Source of the DNA: Chloroflexota bacterium
GTDB lineage: Bacteria; Chloroflexota; Dormibacteria; Dormibacterales; Dormibacteraceae
DNA length: 64,000 nt
Direction: 5' to 3'
NCBI GenBank assembly: GCA_005880915.1
Contig: VBIW01000034.1
Span: 329,241-393,240, forward strand
Part shown: positions 1 to 8,165 of the stretch, piece by piece
Layout: every line of letters begins with the position of its first letter
Position numbering within the stretch: the first letter of the stretch is position 1
Program-made: the position numbers and the translations under genes
Notes under the pieces: generated by a model
Seen by the model: the letters and a program-made list of their open reading frames with translations, nothing else
Database searches by the model: none
Told to the model about the DNA's origin: nothing

Positions 1-675
1 GCGGTCCACGGCTTCGCCTCGGACTACCGCCTCAACTGGGTCGGGACGCGCTGGCAGGAAACCCTCACCCAGGCGGGTTTCATGGTGGTGGGCCTCGACT
101 GCCGTGGCCACGGCCACAGCGACAAGCCCCACGACACTGCGTCGTACGCGATCGAGCTCATGGCCGGCGACGTGGTCCGACTGCTCGACGACCTGGACAT
201 CGCGACGGCGGCGTACATCGGCTACTCGATGGGCGCGCGAATCGGCATGCAGGTGGTGCTGGATCGACCCGATCGAATATCACGGGCGGTGCTCGGTGGC
301 ATCGGCACCGCGGGAGCGATCGACAGCTCAGATGCGATCGCGCGTGCCTTTCTCGAGGGCGGAGAGACCGACGACCCGGTGGCAGAGACCTTCTACCGCT
401 TCGCTTCCGCGCGGCCGGTCAACGACCTGCGCGCGCTCGCCGCGTGCATCCAGGGTTTGCGGCCCGATGCCGATCCAGCTCGGCTGGCGGCAATCCGCAC
501 CCCGATCCTGGTCGTGGTCGGTGACCATGACGATATCGCGCGCGGCGCGCCCGAGCTGGTCGAGCTGATCCCGTCGGCACGCCTTGTCATCGTCCCCGGC
601 CGCGACCACCTGAGCCTGGTGCCGGCGCGCGAGTTCAAACAGGCCGCTCTTGACTTCCTGACCGACGACTCCTGA
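1..675 (+). CDS. Alpha/beta hydrolase, 5' end outside window
   Basis: The reading frame is open from base 1, so this is the C-terminal 224 residues of an alpha/beta-fold hydrolase. The visible start contains an HGFASD oxyanion-hole segment, followed by a DCRGHGHSDKP turn. The nucleophile elbow is GYSMGAR with Ser in the G-x-S-x-G context. The acid is probably in VVGDHDD and the catalytic His in GRDHLSL near the C-terminus, so the triad looks intact. The ATG at 82 falls after the oxyanion motif and cannot be the true start. The substrate cannot be told from sequence. It converges with the minus-strand DUF421 gene, 9 bp away. Confidence 0.85.
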   Translation, partial: AVHGFASDYRLNWVGTRWQETLTQAGFMVVGLDCRGHGHSDKPHDTASYAIELMAGDVVRLLDDLDIATAAYIGYSMGARIGMQVVLDRPDRISRAVLGGIGTAGAIDSSDAIARAFLEGGETDDPVAETFYRFASARPVNDLRALAACIQGLRPDADPARLAAIRTPILVVVGDHDDIARGAPELVELIPSARLVIVPGRDHLSLVPAREFKQAALDFLTDDS

Positions 676-684
676 CCCGGCCGG

Positions 685-1188
685 TCAGGCCCGGTGGTGG
701 TATCGGATGCGGCGCTTGCTCCGCTGCATGGCAGTTCCCGCCGGCACGATCGAGATGGTTCCGTCAGGTTCGAGAACAGCGAGCTGAACTTCCTTCGCAT
801 CGGCGATGCCGTGCTCTCGAATGGCCATCTCAACCTCCTCCTGATCGACTCCCTCGCGCCGCATCACATCGGTCAGGTATTTGCCATCTCGCATCACGAC
901 CGCCGGCGCCGGCGTGAAGAGACGGTGAATGCGCGGCAGGTTGTCCAGCTTGCCAACCAGAAAGTTCAGACCCACCAGGGTTGCGATCAGGATGAAGCCG
1001 CCACCCAATGACGAGTCCGGCCCTGTGATCGCCGGCTGCAGTGCGTTGGCGACCAGAAGGATGAACACGAGGTCGAATAGCGTGAACTGGCCAACCTCGC
1101 GCTTGCCGAAAAGACGTAAGGCGATCAGGAGCGCCGTATAGATCAGTACGGCGCGCAGGACAAGCTCCCACGCCGGGACGCTCGGCAG
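685..1188 (-). CDS. DUF421 / YetF-like membrane protein, start codon uncertain
   Basis: Small membrane protein of the DUF421 (YetF) family, function unknown. Three hydrophobic segments precede a soluble domain of about 80 residues (from RIHRLF through the basic tail). The first standard start in frame is GTG at 1068, which would cut off the first helix and the family motif FGKREVGQFTLFDLV. That motif is encoded upstream in the same frame back to a TGA just past 1200. No ATG, GTG or TTG exists there, so I place the start at the CTG at 1188-1186 (ATC just before it is the alternative), giving 167 residues. A GAGGTAAG sequence overlapping the tadC stop could be its ribosome site. It is last in the tad transcript, though no tie to pili is known. 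Confidence 0.7.
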   Translation of the reverse strand: MPSVPAWELVLRAVLIYTALLIALRLFGKREVGQFTLFDLVFILLVANALQPAITGPDSSLGGGFILIATLVGLNFLVGKLDNLPRIHRLFTPAPAVVMRDGKYLTDVMRREGVDQEEVEMAIREHGIADAKEVQLAVLEPDGTISIVPAGTAMQRSKRRIRYHHRA

Positions 1189-1210
1189 GATGGCGACTAG
1201 AGCCGCGGTC

Positions 1211-2131
1211 TTACCTCGGACGCATCAGGATCAGGACGGCCGGGCCCAGCAGGACGATCCACAGCGTCGGGAAGATGCAGCCCACCATCGGCAGCATCAT
1301 CTTCAAGGTCGCCTGGGCGCCTCTCTCCTGGGCTCGCTGGCGGCGCTTGCGCCGCATCTCGTCGGCCTGGATCCGCAAGATCTTGCCGATCCCGGTGCCG
1401 AACTGCTCTGACTGGATCACCGCCTGCATGAAGTTGTGGAGGTCCTCCACACCGCTGTTGCGCCCCATCTCGTCCAGCGCCTCGAGGCGCGGGCGGCCGA
1501 GGCTCACCTCACGCAGAGCCTTGCTGAGCAGGTCGGAGAGGGCGTTCCGGTATTTGTCGGTCACCCTCGCGAGCGAGGCGTCGAAACCAAGGCCGGCGTC
1601 GACGCAGATGACGAGCAGGTCGAGCGCGTCGGGCAGGCCCTTCTGGATCTCCGCGCGGCGGCCGTCGACCTTCTGTTTCAGCCAGAGCACCGGGAAGTAG
1701 AAGCCGAGGATTGCGCCGAGCGCGGCCGAGATGACCAGGTAAAGGGGGCTGCCAAGGAGCAGTCCGACCAGGAACCCCACCGCGGCGAGGATCGCAGCGG
1801 CGACCAGGCGGACCGCGGCAAAGTCCTCCGGTGTGAGGTTGCCGGGGCGCCCCGCGAGCTCGAGCTTGTTCAGCAGGTCCAAACGCGCCTTTTGGGGCGT
1901 CGACCGCGAGAGCAGCGAGCCGAGCTTCTCGATTGCGGGTCTCAGCACGCGCTCGCTGAAAGGCCGCTGGAGCTCGATCTCTTCGACGGTGAGCGGCTTC
2001 TCCCCGCCATAGACGGAGAGCCGCTGCTGGACCATTGCCGCGGTGTTCGTCGATGGGGTGCGCGCGATGCCGATGAAGATCATCAGCACTCCGATGCCGA
2101 CGACCAGCGCCAGAAGCATTCCAGTTCCCAT
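1211..2131 (-). CDS. tadC: Tad pilus assembly platform protein TadC
   Basis: Type II secretion F-domain protein, 306 residues, one of the two inner-membrane platform proteins of the tad (Flp) pilus machine, working with TadB and the TadA ATPase. An N-terminal membrane helix is followed by a cytoplasmic region, a pair of helices around residues 110-150, the T2SF domain (CVDAGLGFDASL; later GTGIGKILRIQADEMR) and a C-terminal helix. Length and topology fit TadC. ATG start, 4 bp after the tadB stop, so the two are probably translationally coupled. Confidence 0.92.
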   Translation of the reverse strand: MGTGMLLALVVGIGVLMIFIGIARTPSTNTAAMVQQRLSVYGGEKPLTVEEIELQRPFSERVLRPAIEKLGSLLSRSTPQKARLDLLNKLELAGRPGNLTPEDFAAVRLVAAAILAAVGFLVGLLLGSPLYLVISAALGAILGFYFPVLWLKQKVDGRRAEIQKGLPDALDLLVICVDAGLGFDASLARVTDKYRNALSDLLSKALREVSLGRPRLEALDEMGRNSGVEDLHNFMQAVIQSEQFGTGIGKILRIQADEMRRKRRQRAQERGAQATLKMMLPMVGCIFPTLWIVLLGPAVLILMRPR

Positions 2132-2135
2132 TTCT

Positions 2136-3119
2136 CTAGACCTCGATCGCCACGATGCGGCGAATGATCAGGTTGCCGATGAAGATCATGAACGCGCCGA
2201 TGACGATCAGGATCCAGCCGATGAAGCTGGAGAACATCGGCTGGAAGTAGGTCGGAGTGACGAAGAACATGAATGCGGCGAGCAGGATCGGAAGGGCCGT
2301 GATGATCGAGCCTGACGCGCGAGCCTGGGCGGTCAGCGTTTGAATCTCGCCCTTGATTCGCACCCTCTCGCGGATCGTATAAGCGATGTTGTCCAGGATC
2401 TCGGCCAAGTTGCCACCGACCGTGCGGTGGATTGAATAGGCCGTGGCCACGAGGTCGAAGTCCTGGCTCGCGATGCGCTTTGTGATGTTGCCGAGGGCTT
2501 CGTCCGGCGAGCCACCGAGGTTCATCTCGCGTACAGCGCGGCCAAACTCGTCGCCGATCGGCGCGACCGCGTTTTTGGCCACTGTGTCGATCGCCTGTGC
2601 GAAGGAATAACCGGCCTTGAGCGCGTTGGAGAGCAGGGTCAGTGTGTCACCAAGCTGGCCGTTGAACTTCTTGAGGCGCTGGCTGACCCGGTACTTGACG
2701 TAGAAGCCAGGGATCAGATACCCGAGGACGAACGTGAGCAGTCCAAGGATGTTGGCGAACCTCCAGTACACGACGAGGGCCACGAGGAGGCCGGTGCCGA
2801 CCTGGATCATGAAGAACTCGGACGGTCGGAGCTTCAGGTCAGCACGCTGCAGCTGTTCGAGGACCGACGGCTTGCCCTTCTTGGCGTCGCCACGACCCAT
2901 CCGGTCGGCTGCCGGCTGGAAGAGCCGGTTGAGCGTGTCGCGCATGCCCGCCGTCTGGGGCAGCGCCGCCGCGCCCGCTGTCGTCACTCCATACGCGGCA
3001 AGCCGCGCCTGAAAGTCCTCCGCGCCGCCTGCGGAGCGACGCATCTGGCTGATGCCGAGGAAAAAAAGGAAGACGCCTGCGAAGGCGATCAGCCCGAAGA
3101 GCACGGGGATGGGTGGCAT
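2136..3119 (-). CDS. tadB: Tad pilus assembly platform protein TadB
   Basis: Type II secretion F-family membrane protein, 327 residues, partner of TadC in the pilus platform. The open frame extends further upstream into tadA, but the ATG at 3119 is preceded by a strong AGGAGG and begins a natural N-terminal hydrophobic segment (PIPVLFGLIAFAGVFLFF). Paired helices lie near residues 105-140, and the T2SF domain includes NALKAGYSFAQAID and RTVGGNLAEILDNIA. A final hydrophobic hairpin ends the protein. It lies 16 bp after tadA in the same operon. Confidence 0.92.
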   Translation of the reverse strand: MPPIPVLFGLIAFAGVFLFFLGISQMRRSAGGAEDFQARLAAYGVTTAGAAALPQTAGMRDTLNRLFQPAADRMGRGDAKKGKPSVLEQLQRADLKLRPSEFFMIQVGTGLLVALVVYWRFANILGLLTFVLGYLIPGFYVKYRVSQRLKKFNGQLGDTLTLLSNALKAGYSFAQAIDTVAKNAVAPIGDEFGRAVREMNLGGSPDEALGNITKRIASQDFDLVATAYSIHRTVGGNLAEILDNIAYTIRERVRIKGEIQTLTAQARASGSIITALPILLAAFMFFVTPTYFQPMFSSFIGWILIVIGAFMIFIGNLIIRRIVAIEV

Positions 3120-3135
3120 CAAATCCTCCTGAGGG

Positions 3136-4599
3136 TCAGTAGAGCTTATCCGGGGATGGCTGCTTTCCGGGCACGAATAGTTGTTCCGACACTTCCTCAC
3201 CTTCAGACCGAAAGTGCTCCATGCGCATCGGCAGGGCACCGGTTGCGGTGTGGTACCCGACGGCCTTTCCCTCGGGGCTGACGCCGACCTGCTTGAACGT
3301 GAACAGCTCCTGGTACTGCACCTCGCCGTCCTTGATCCCGATGACCTCGGCGACGCTGACGATCCGGCGCACGCCTCCTCGGAGGCGGGACTGCTGGACG
3401 ATCAGGTGGATGGCCGAGCCGATCGTTTCCCTGATGGCTCGCGACGGCAGGTCCTGGCCGGCCTGGAGGACCAGGGTCTCGAGACGGACCAGGCACTCTT
3501 TCGGGTTGTTGGCGTGGACGGTTGACATCGATCCATCGTGTCCGGTGTTCATGGCCTGGAGCATGTCGAGGGCCTCGCCGCCACGACACTCGCCGACGAT
3601 GATGCGGTCGGGCCGCATACGGAGGCAGGTCTTGACCAGCTCCCGAATCGGGACTGCGCCCTTGCCCTCGACGTTGGGCGGTCGCGATTCGAGCTGGATC
3701 CAGTGCGGCTGCTGCAGTTGGAGCTCAGCCGCATCTTCGGCCGTGATCAGACGCTCCGTCTCGGGGATGAACGTGGAGAGGATGTTGAGGAGCGTCGTCT
3801 TACCTGAGCCGGTGCCCCCGGAGACGAGGATGTTCAGCCGCGCTCGTACACACGAACGCAGGAACGTCATGATGTCCGGGCTGGACGATCGGAAGCGGTT
3901 GACGATGTCGGCCGGGCCCCACTTCTCTTTGGCGAACTTTCGGATCGTCAGCGCTGGGCCTTTGAGCGCGATCGGCGGGATGACCACGTTGACACGGGAA
4001 CCGTCTTTCAGGCGGGCGTCACAGATCGGCGTCGACTCATCGACCCGCCGCCCGACAAGGCTGACGATGCGGTCGATCACCTGGCGCATCTGCCGCTCCG
4101 ACTCGAACGTCACAGATGAAAGGATCGGCTCGCCGCTCTTCTCCACGTAAATCTGCTTCGGGTGGTTGGCCATGATCTCGGTGATGCTCGGGTCAGCGAG
4201 CAGCGCCTCGAGCGGACCGAGCCCCAGCACGTCGTCGAGGACCGACTCGACAAGGCGCTCCTTGTCGTTCTTGGTCATGGTCATCGCCGTGCTGCGGAAG
4301 TACTCCTCGGCTAGCTCGAGGATCTTTTCGCGGACGCCCGACTTGTTGCTGGAGTCGATCTCGTCCGCGAACTTCTCGATCAGCTTCGCGTGGATCTGAA
4401 CCTTGGCCGCTGTGAAAGCGGGCGACAGGTCGCCACCCACCACGGTGCGCGCCGGCGCCGCGGGGACCGCGGGCTGCGCTACCGGGGCAGGCGGCGTATA
4501 GGTAGGCGCGCCCGGAAGTGTCGCGGTGGCGGGGCCGTTGCCTGCCGGCCCCGCCGGTGGAACCGTCTGGTTCTGTTTGACCCTATCGAGGAGTCCCAT
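3136..4599 (-). CDS. tadA: Tad/Flp pilus secretion ATPase TadA (CpaF)
   Basis: Hexameric type II/IV secretion ATPase that drives assembly of Flp pili, 487 residues. The first 60 residues are Pro/Ala-rich and probably disordered. The N-terminal domain runs to about residue 230; then come Walker A GGTGSGKTTLLN, an acidic Asp box (LITAEDAAELQL), Walker B-like DRIIVGECRG and the His box segment GHDGSMSTVHANNP, all intact. ATG start 12 bp after the cpaB stop. No cpaE/tadZ-like MinD ATPase gene lies between cpaB and tadA, where many tad loci have one. Confidence 0.95.
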   Translation of the reverse strand: MGLLDRVKQNQTVPPAGPAGNGPATATLPGAPTYTPPAPVAQPAVPAAPARTVVGGDLSPAFTAAKVQIHAKLIEKFADEIDSSNKSGVREKILELAEEYFRSTAMTMTKNDKERLVESVLDDVLGLGPLEALLADPSITEIMANHPKQIYVEKSGEPILSSVTFESERQMRQVIDRIVSLVGRRVDESTPICDARLKDGSRVNVVIPPIALKGPALTIRKFAKEKWGPADIVNRFRSSSPDIMTFLRSCVRARLNILVSGGTGSGKTTLLNILSTFIPETERLITAEDAAELQLQQPHWIQLESRPPNVEGKGAVPIRELVKTCLRMRPDRIIVGECRGGEALDMLQAMNTGHDGSMSTVHANNPKECLVRLETLVLQAGQDLPSRAIRETIGSAIHLIVQQSRLRGGVRRIVSVAEVIGIKDGEVQYQELFTFKQVGVSPEGKAVGYHTATGALPMRMEHFRSEGEEVSEQLFVPGKQPSPDKLY

Positions 4600-4611
4600 C
4601 GGGCATCTCGG

Positions 4612-5484
4612 TTAAAGGCTCGTGAAGTGGTACTTGTTGTCGACCTGCTTCTGAGTCACACCGCCTGCGGCTGCGACGGTCGCGCATGTGGTGTCCTGGT
4701 TGTCCGTCGGTGCGGTCTTGTAGTCCTTGTATGACTCAAGGGTGTAGCGGATGGTCGTGTTGCCAAGGAACCACGTGAGGAACTCGGCGTCACACTGCGT
4801 GACCTCGATCGTGAGGCTCGAGGTGATGCCGCTCGTCGCGCCACCGCCGCTCGTCGCGCCACCGCCCGACGCGGGCTGGACGCCTGCCGCGGCAGGACCA
4901 AGGCCGATGATTCTCAGGTCCGTGAAGACGGTTTTGCTCACGACCTTGACCGGGCCTGTCTGCTGGCCGGTCGCGTTGAAGATCGTGAGGCTCGCCGACG
5001 CGATGACGGTGATGTAGTCGCCGACGCTGATGTGGCCTGCGACACCTTGCTGCTCACCAGTCGGAATCGTCATGGCGACGTAGCCTTTGGCGAGGGGAAG
5101 GTAAGCGGGGGCTGAGCCGGCCGGCACGAGTGTGATGTCCTTGGCCAGCATGTCGGATGTGATCACAGCGCCCTTGCTGATGTTGAGCTCCGAGATGAGG
5201 TTCACAACATCCGCCTTGCTCGCGTACGTGGTTGCCAGCGTGGCGTTGCCGTTGACCGAGATCTTCGCGGTTTCGAGGTCATCGGACGTGATCTGGTGCC
5301 GGAGGGGAATGGCTTGCTTGGCGATGACCACCGTGTTGGTGGGTCCGCCAATCGCACCGCCGCCTCCGAGGCTGCTGATGAAGAACACGGCGCCAAACGC
5401 GGCGATCGCGAGTATTACGCCGACGATGATGAAGAGACGACCTCCTCCAGGACGGGGTCTTGCTGCAGCAGGTGCGACGGCCAA
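4612..5484 (-). CDS. cpaB: Flp pilus assembly protein CpaB (RcpC), SAF domain
   Basis: CpaB/RcpC family protein, 290 residues, a pilus assembly factor on the outer face of the membrane. It has a single N-terminal transmembrane segment (residues about 15-35) and then a SAF domain starting at VVIAKQAIPLRHQITSDDL. This is followed by a CpaB C-terminal domain with a Gly/Ser/Thr linker made of two copies of GGGATS. In diderms RcpC works with the secretin RcpA; none is present here, which fits a monoderm-type tad system. First gene after the terminator that follows flp. Confidence 0.9.
   Translation of the reverse strand: MAVAPAAARPRPGGGRLFIIVGVILAIAAFGAVFFISSLGGGGAIGGPTNTVVIAKQAIPLRHQITSDDLETAKISVNGNATLATTYASKADVVNLISELNISKGAVITSDMLAKDITLVPAGSAPAYLPLAKGYVAMTIPTGEQQGVAGHISVGDYITVIASASLTIFNATGQQTGPVKVVSKTVFTDLRIIGLGPAAAGVQPASGGGATSGGGATSGITSSLTIEVTQCDAEFLTWFLGNTTIRYTLESYKDYKTAPTDNQDTTCATVAAAGGVTQKQVDNKYHFTSL
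4828..4863. repeat. Two tandem 18-bp units inside cpaB
   Basis: Two perfect head-to-tail copies of an 18-bp unit (4828-4845 and 4846-4863), encoding the GGGATS linker repeat of CpaB. It is in frame and a likely site for copy-number slippage that would lengthen or shorten the linker. Confidence 0.9.
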
Positions 5485-5568
5485 ACTAAGTCACCTCCGA
5501 TGGAATCCTCAAGAGTGGCGACATTGTAACCATGGGAACCGCGATCTTCCCCCTAATTCGCTGTAAAG

Positions 5569-5596
5569 AAGAGAGCCCCTCGCGCGGGGCTCTCTT
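5569..5596 (-). terminator. Hairpin terminator between flp and cpaB
   Basis: Perfect 11-bp stem (AAGAGAGCCCC paired with GGGGCTCTCTT) with a 6-nt loop, 21 bp past the flp stop; the minus-strand tail reads TTCTTTACAG. Placed inside the tad operon, it should end most transcripts after the major pilin and let a minority through to the machinery genes. Confidence 0.85.
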
Positions 5597-5617
5597 GAAG
5601 GTGCTAATACGTGGGTA

Positions 5618-5794
5618 CTACGCTCCGAGGGCTGCTACGACGTTCGAGAACACGTTCTTGATCTGGTTACCCATCGTAAGAAGGATCACGATGACCACGA
5701 TTGAGACGAGCACCAGGATCAGGGCGTACTCAACCATTCCCTGGCCTTCCTGACGAGTCGTAAGGCTGCGAAGTTTCATGTAAAGGCTCAACAT
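5618..5794 (-). CDS. flp: Flp family type IVb major pilin
   Basis: Prepilin of 58 residues, the building block of the tad pilus. The leader of 17 residues ends in Gly, followed by QGMVEY: Glu at mature position 5 and Tyr at 6 are the hallmark of Flp pilins and the site used by the TadV-type prepilin peptidase, whose gene is not in this window. A hydrophobic assembly helix follows (ALILVLVSIVVIVILL). The ATG at 5794 sits downstream of a perfect Shine-Dalgarno AAAGGAGGTGA at a long 13-nt spacing; ATG 5779 is an alternative start. The frame stays open upstream, but that part is leader RNA, not protein. Confidence 0.93.
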   Translation of the reverse strand: MLSLYMKLRSLTTRQEGQGMVEYALILVLVSIVVIVILLTMGNQIKNVFSNVVAALGA

Positions 5795-5825
5795 TTCTGC
5801 GATTTCACCTCCTTTTTCCTGAACT

Positions 5826-5881
5826 ACAGGTTTCTGTCCTGTGTGACGCTGCCCGGTCCCACTTCTTGCGGGCTGCCGGGC
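5826..5881 (-). promoter_or_regulatory. Two-hairpin leader of flp mRNA
   Basis: The predicted flp transcript begins with a strong hairpin (5851-5881: GCCCGG/CCGGGC outer stem, a CCCGC/GTGGG inner stem with one G-U pair, loop AAGAA) and then a small hairpin (5826-5842: ACAGG/CCTGT). The Shine-Dalgarno follows directly. It may stabilise the pilin mRNA or control its translation. I do not recognise it as a known riboswitch. Confidence 0.55.
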
Positions 5882-5897
5882 CCTCTCGCGGACGAGG

Positions 5898-5926
5898 ATG
5901 GTACTCAGCGGTCCCAGGCAGGTCAA
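5898..5926 (-). promoter_or_regulatory. Sigma-70-like promoter for the tad locus
   Basis: Minus-strand -35 TTGACC (5926-5921), a spacer of exactly 17 nt, and -10 TACCAT (5903-5898). This matches the consensus at 5 of 6 and 4 of 6 positions and would give an flp leader of about 95 nt. Confidence 0.6.
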
Positions 5927-5983
5927 TTCATTAGCCAAAACGACCGGATGCCCGGCGGCGGTCGCTAACCTTTGGCACTCGAA

Positions 5984-6685
5984 ATGGTCACGGGCGTCGC
6001 AGAGCATGTGCAGAGACGCTCGGCGGCCTACTGGCGGGACCTCCTGCTCGGCCGGCTGGTCCCCTCTCTCTTCTTCAGCCTCTTCCTCGCCCGGCAGCTG
6101 ATCCTGCTCTGGAGCGGGCTCCGCGGCCTCCATCAACCCTCCGACCTGCTCTTCGTCATCCAGCAGGTCCTGGCGCTCGCCTATTTCACGCTGCTGGTCG
6201 TCCTGTACGCCGTGCGTCTACCCCAGCGCGGCACCGACCATCGCCTGGCGGTGATCTTCATCGCCTTCAGCGGTACGTTCTCCGCGATCAGCGCGAGCTT
6301 CCTGCCGGGCGGGACCCACCGTGAAGGCCTGGTCTTGATCGGAGACCTGCTGGCAACCGCAGGCCTTGCCTATTCGGTCTGGGGCCTGGCTTACCTCAGG
6401 CGATCGTTCTCGATCATCCCCGAGGCCCGACACCTCGTGACCGGTGGGCCGTACGGGCTGAGCCGGCACCCCGTCTACCTCGGCGAGATCGCCACCGCGA
6501 TCGGCATCAACCTGGCGACGGGTGGCTGGCTGAGCGCGCTGGCGATCGCCTACTTCATCACGTGCGAGGTGCTGCGCATCGGCTGGGAGGAGCGGGTGCT
6601 CTCGGCCGCGTTCCCGTCCGAGTACCCGGCTTACGCCCAGCGCGTGTCACGCTACCTGCCCAACCCATTCCGCCCGCGGGCGTGA
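5984..6685 (+). CDS. Isoprenylcysteine carboxyl methyltransferase-like (ICMT/PEMT fold) protein
   Basis: Integral membrane methyltransferase-like protein of about 233 residues. Several hydrophobic segments precede the C-terminal motif YGLSRHPVYLGE, the RHPxY signature of the ICMT/PEMT fold that binds S-adenosylmethionine at the membrane face, and a downstream EERVLSAAFPSEYPAY segment typical of this fold. Bacterial members methylate diverse lipids or small molecules, so the substrate is unknown. ATG 5984 is chosen; a TTG 12 bp upstream is possible and no strong ribosome site separates them. It ends 1 bp before the next gene, so the two are cotranscribed. Confidence 0.8.
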   Translation: MVTGVAEHVQRRSAAYWRDLLLGRLVPSLFFSLFLARQLILLWSGLRGLHQPSDLLFVIQQVLALAYFTLLVVLYAVRLPQRGTDHRLAVIFIAFSGTFSAISASFLPGGTHREGLVLIGDLLATAGLAYSVWGLAYLRRSFSIIPEARHLVTGGPYGLSRHPVYLGEIATAIGINLATGGWLSALAIAYFITCEVLRIGWEERVLSAAFPSEYPAYAQRVSRYLPNPFRPRA

Positions 6686-6686
6686 G

Positions 6687-8165
6687 TTGAGCCTGGCCGA
6701 GCGCCTCTCCGCGAAGACGCTGCTGATCGGCGGCGTGATGATCGTCATCGTCGGACTCTTCGTCGGTACCGAACAGGACCCTGACTTCTGGTGGCACCTT
6801 CGCATCGGGCGCTGGATGTTGGAGAACGGCCACCTGCCGACCACAGACATCTTCACCTTCACCGCGTCGAGCCACGTCTGGACCGATCACGAGTACCTCA
6901 CCGAGATCGTCATGTGGCTCATCTACGCCAACCTCGGACTCGCCACGCTCGTCGTCGTTTTTGGTCTCCTGACCTGGGCCGGCTTCTGGCTGATGTACCT
7001 GCAGGTCCGCCGCCAGCCCTTTGTCTTCGTCGGGCTGGGGCTGGCGATCGGCGCCCTCGCGGGCTCGCCGATCTGGGGCCCTCGGGCGCAGATGATCACC
7101 TTCGCGCTCAGCTGCCTGGAGCTGTACTGGCTGCAGGGCTACCTGAGCGGCAGGAGCCGGGCCCTCAACTACTTACCGTTTGTGATGGTCCTGTGGGCGA
7201 ACCTCCACGGCGGCTGGGTAATCGGGTTTGTCTGGCTCGGCGTGGCGCTTGTCGCGGAGCTATTGATGTGGGCGTGGGACCAGGACAACCCGGCCTACCG
7301 GATGCACGTCCGGCGGCTGGCGGTGATCACGGCGGCTTGCGGCCTCGCCGTCGCCGCAACCCCCCACTTCCTGAGCCTATATCCCTATCCCTTCCAGACC
7401 GAGGGCAGCGTCGCCCAGCAGCGCCTCATCGTCGAGTGGTTCTCGCCCGACTTCCACCAGGTGTTCCTGCGCCCGTTTGAGGCAATGGTGTTCTTGCTCC
7501 TCGCCGGGTTCGCCCTGAGGAGACCGACGCTCTACGAGTTCTTGCTCGTGGCCATCGCGCTGTTCCTCGCCCTTCAGTCGGTACGCAACGTGGCCCTGTT
7601 CGTCGCCGCGTCAACTCCAGTTCTCGTCAACACATACAGCGCGTGGTGGAAGGAATTCTCGGTTGGTCGCAAATGGACGTCGACGATGCCACCCCGGCCG
7701 GCGTTCGCCGTTATCACCGCGGCCGTGCTAGTGGTGATCCTGGGTGTCACGACGCTTCGCGTCGGCAACGAGATCTCGCCGGCGAAGCAGCAGAACCTCG
7801 ACGCCGCAAGCTATCCCATCGGCGCCGCCGACTGGCTCGCGGCGCATCCCGATGTGGGGACCCACATGTACAACCAGTACGGGTGGGGCGGCTACCTCGC
7901 GTATCGCTTCTACCCGCAGAAGAGCCGGCAGGTGTTCATCTTCGGCGAGGCGGCGTTGATGGGTGACAACCTCTTGAACGAGTACGAGGACGTGCAAACG
8001 CTGCGCTCGGACTGGAAGCAGATCCTCGACAAGTACAGCGTCGACTACGTGGTCTACAACAAAGGCGAGGCCCTGTCGAACGTGCTGGCGACGCAGCCTG
8101 ACTGGACTCTCGTCTACCAGGACTCGGTCGCGGTCATCTTCGTCAAAACACCTTCCAGATCTTGA
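6687..8165 (+). CDS. Polytopic membrane protein, possible GT-C-type glycosyltransferase
   Basis: 492-residue membrane protein with roughly ten hydrophobic segments and a soluble C-terminal domain. The first loop carries QDPDFWWHLRIGRWM and later WTDHEYLTE, acidic/aromatic loop motifs common in uncharacterised GT-C-like proteins of this group. The C-terminal part (QYGWGGYLAYRFYP, VDYVVYNKGEA) resembles the periplasmic-type domain of the same proteins. It starts at TTG one base after the methyltransferase stop. Its 3' end overlaps the convergent minus-strand gene by 23 bp. Polysaccharide genes nearby support a glycan role, by inference only. Confidence 0.7.
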   Translation: MSLAERLSAKTLLIGGVMIVIVGLFVGTEQDPDFWWHLRIGRWMLENGHLPTTDIFTFTASSHVWTDHEYLTEIVMWLIYANLGLATLVVVFGLLTWAGFWLMYLQVRRQPFVFVGLGLAIGALAGSPIWGPRAQMITFALSCLELYWLQGYLSGRSRALNYLPFVMVLWANLHGGWVIGFVWLGVALVAELLMWAWDQDNPAYRMHVRRLAVITAACGLAVAATPHFLSLYPYPFQTEGSVAQQRLIVEWFSPDFHQVFLRPFEAMVFLLLAGFALRRPTLYEFLLVAIALFLALQSVRNVALFVAASTPVLVNTYSAWWKEFSVGRKWTSTMPPRPAFAVITAAVLVVILGVTTLRVGNEISPAKQQNLDAASYPIGAADWLAAHPDVGTHMYNQYGWGGYLAYRFYPQKSRQVFIFGEAALMGDNLLNEYEDVQTLRSDWKQILDKYSVDYVVYNKGEALSNVLATQPDWTLVYQDSVAVIFVKTPSRS

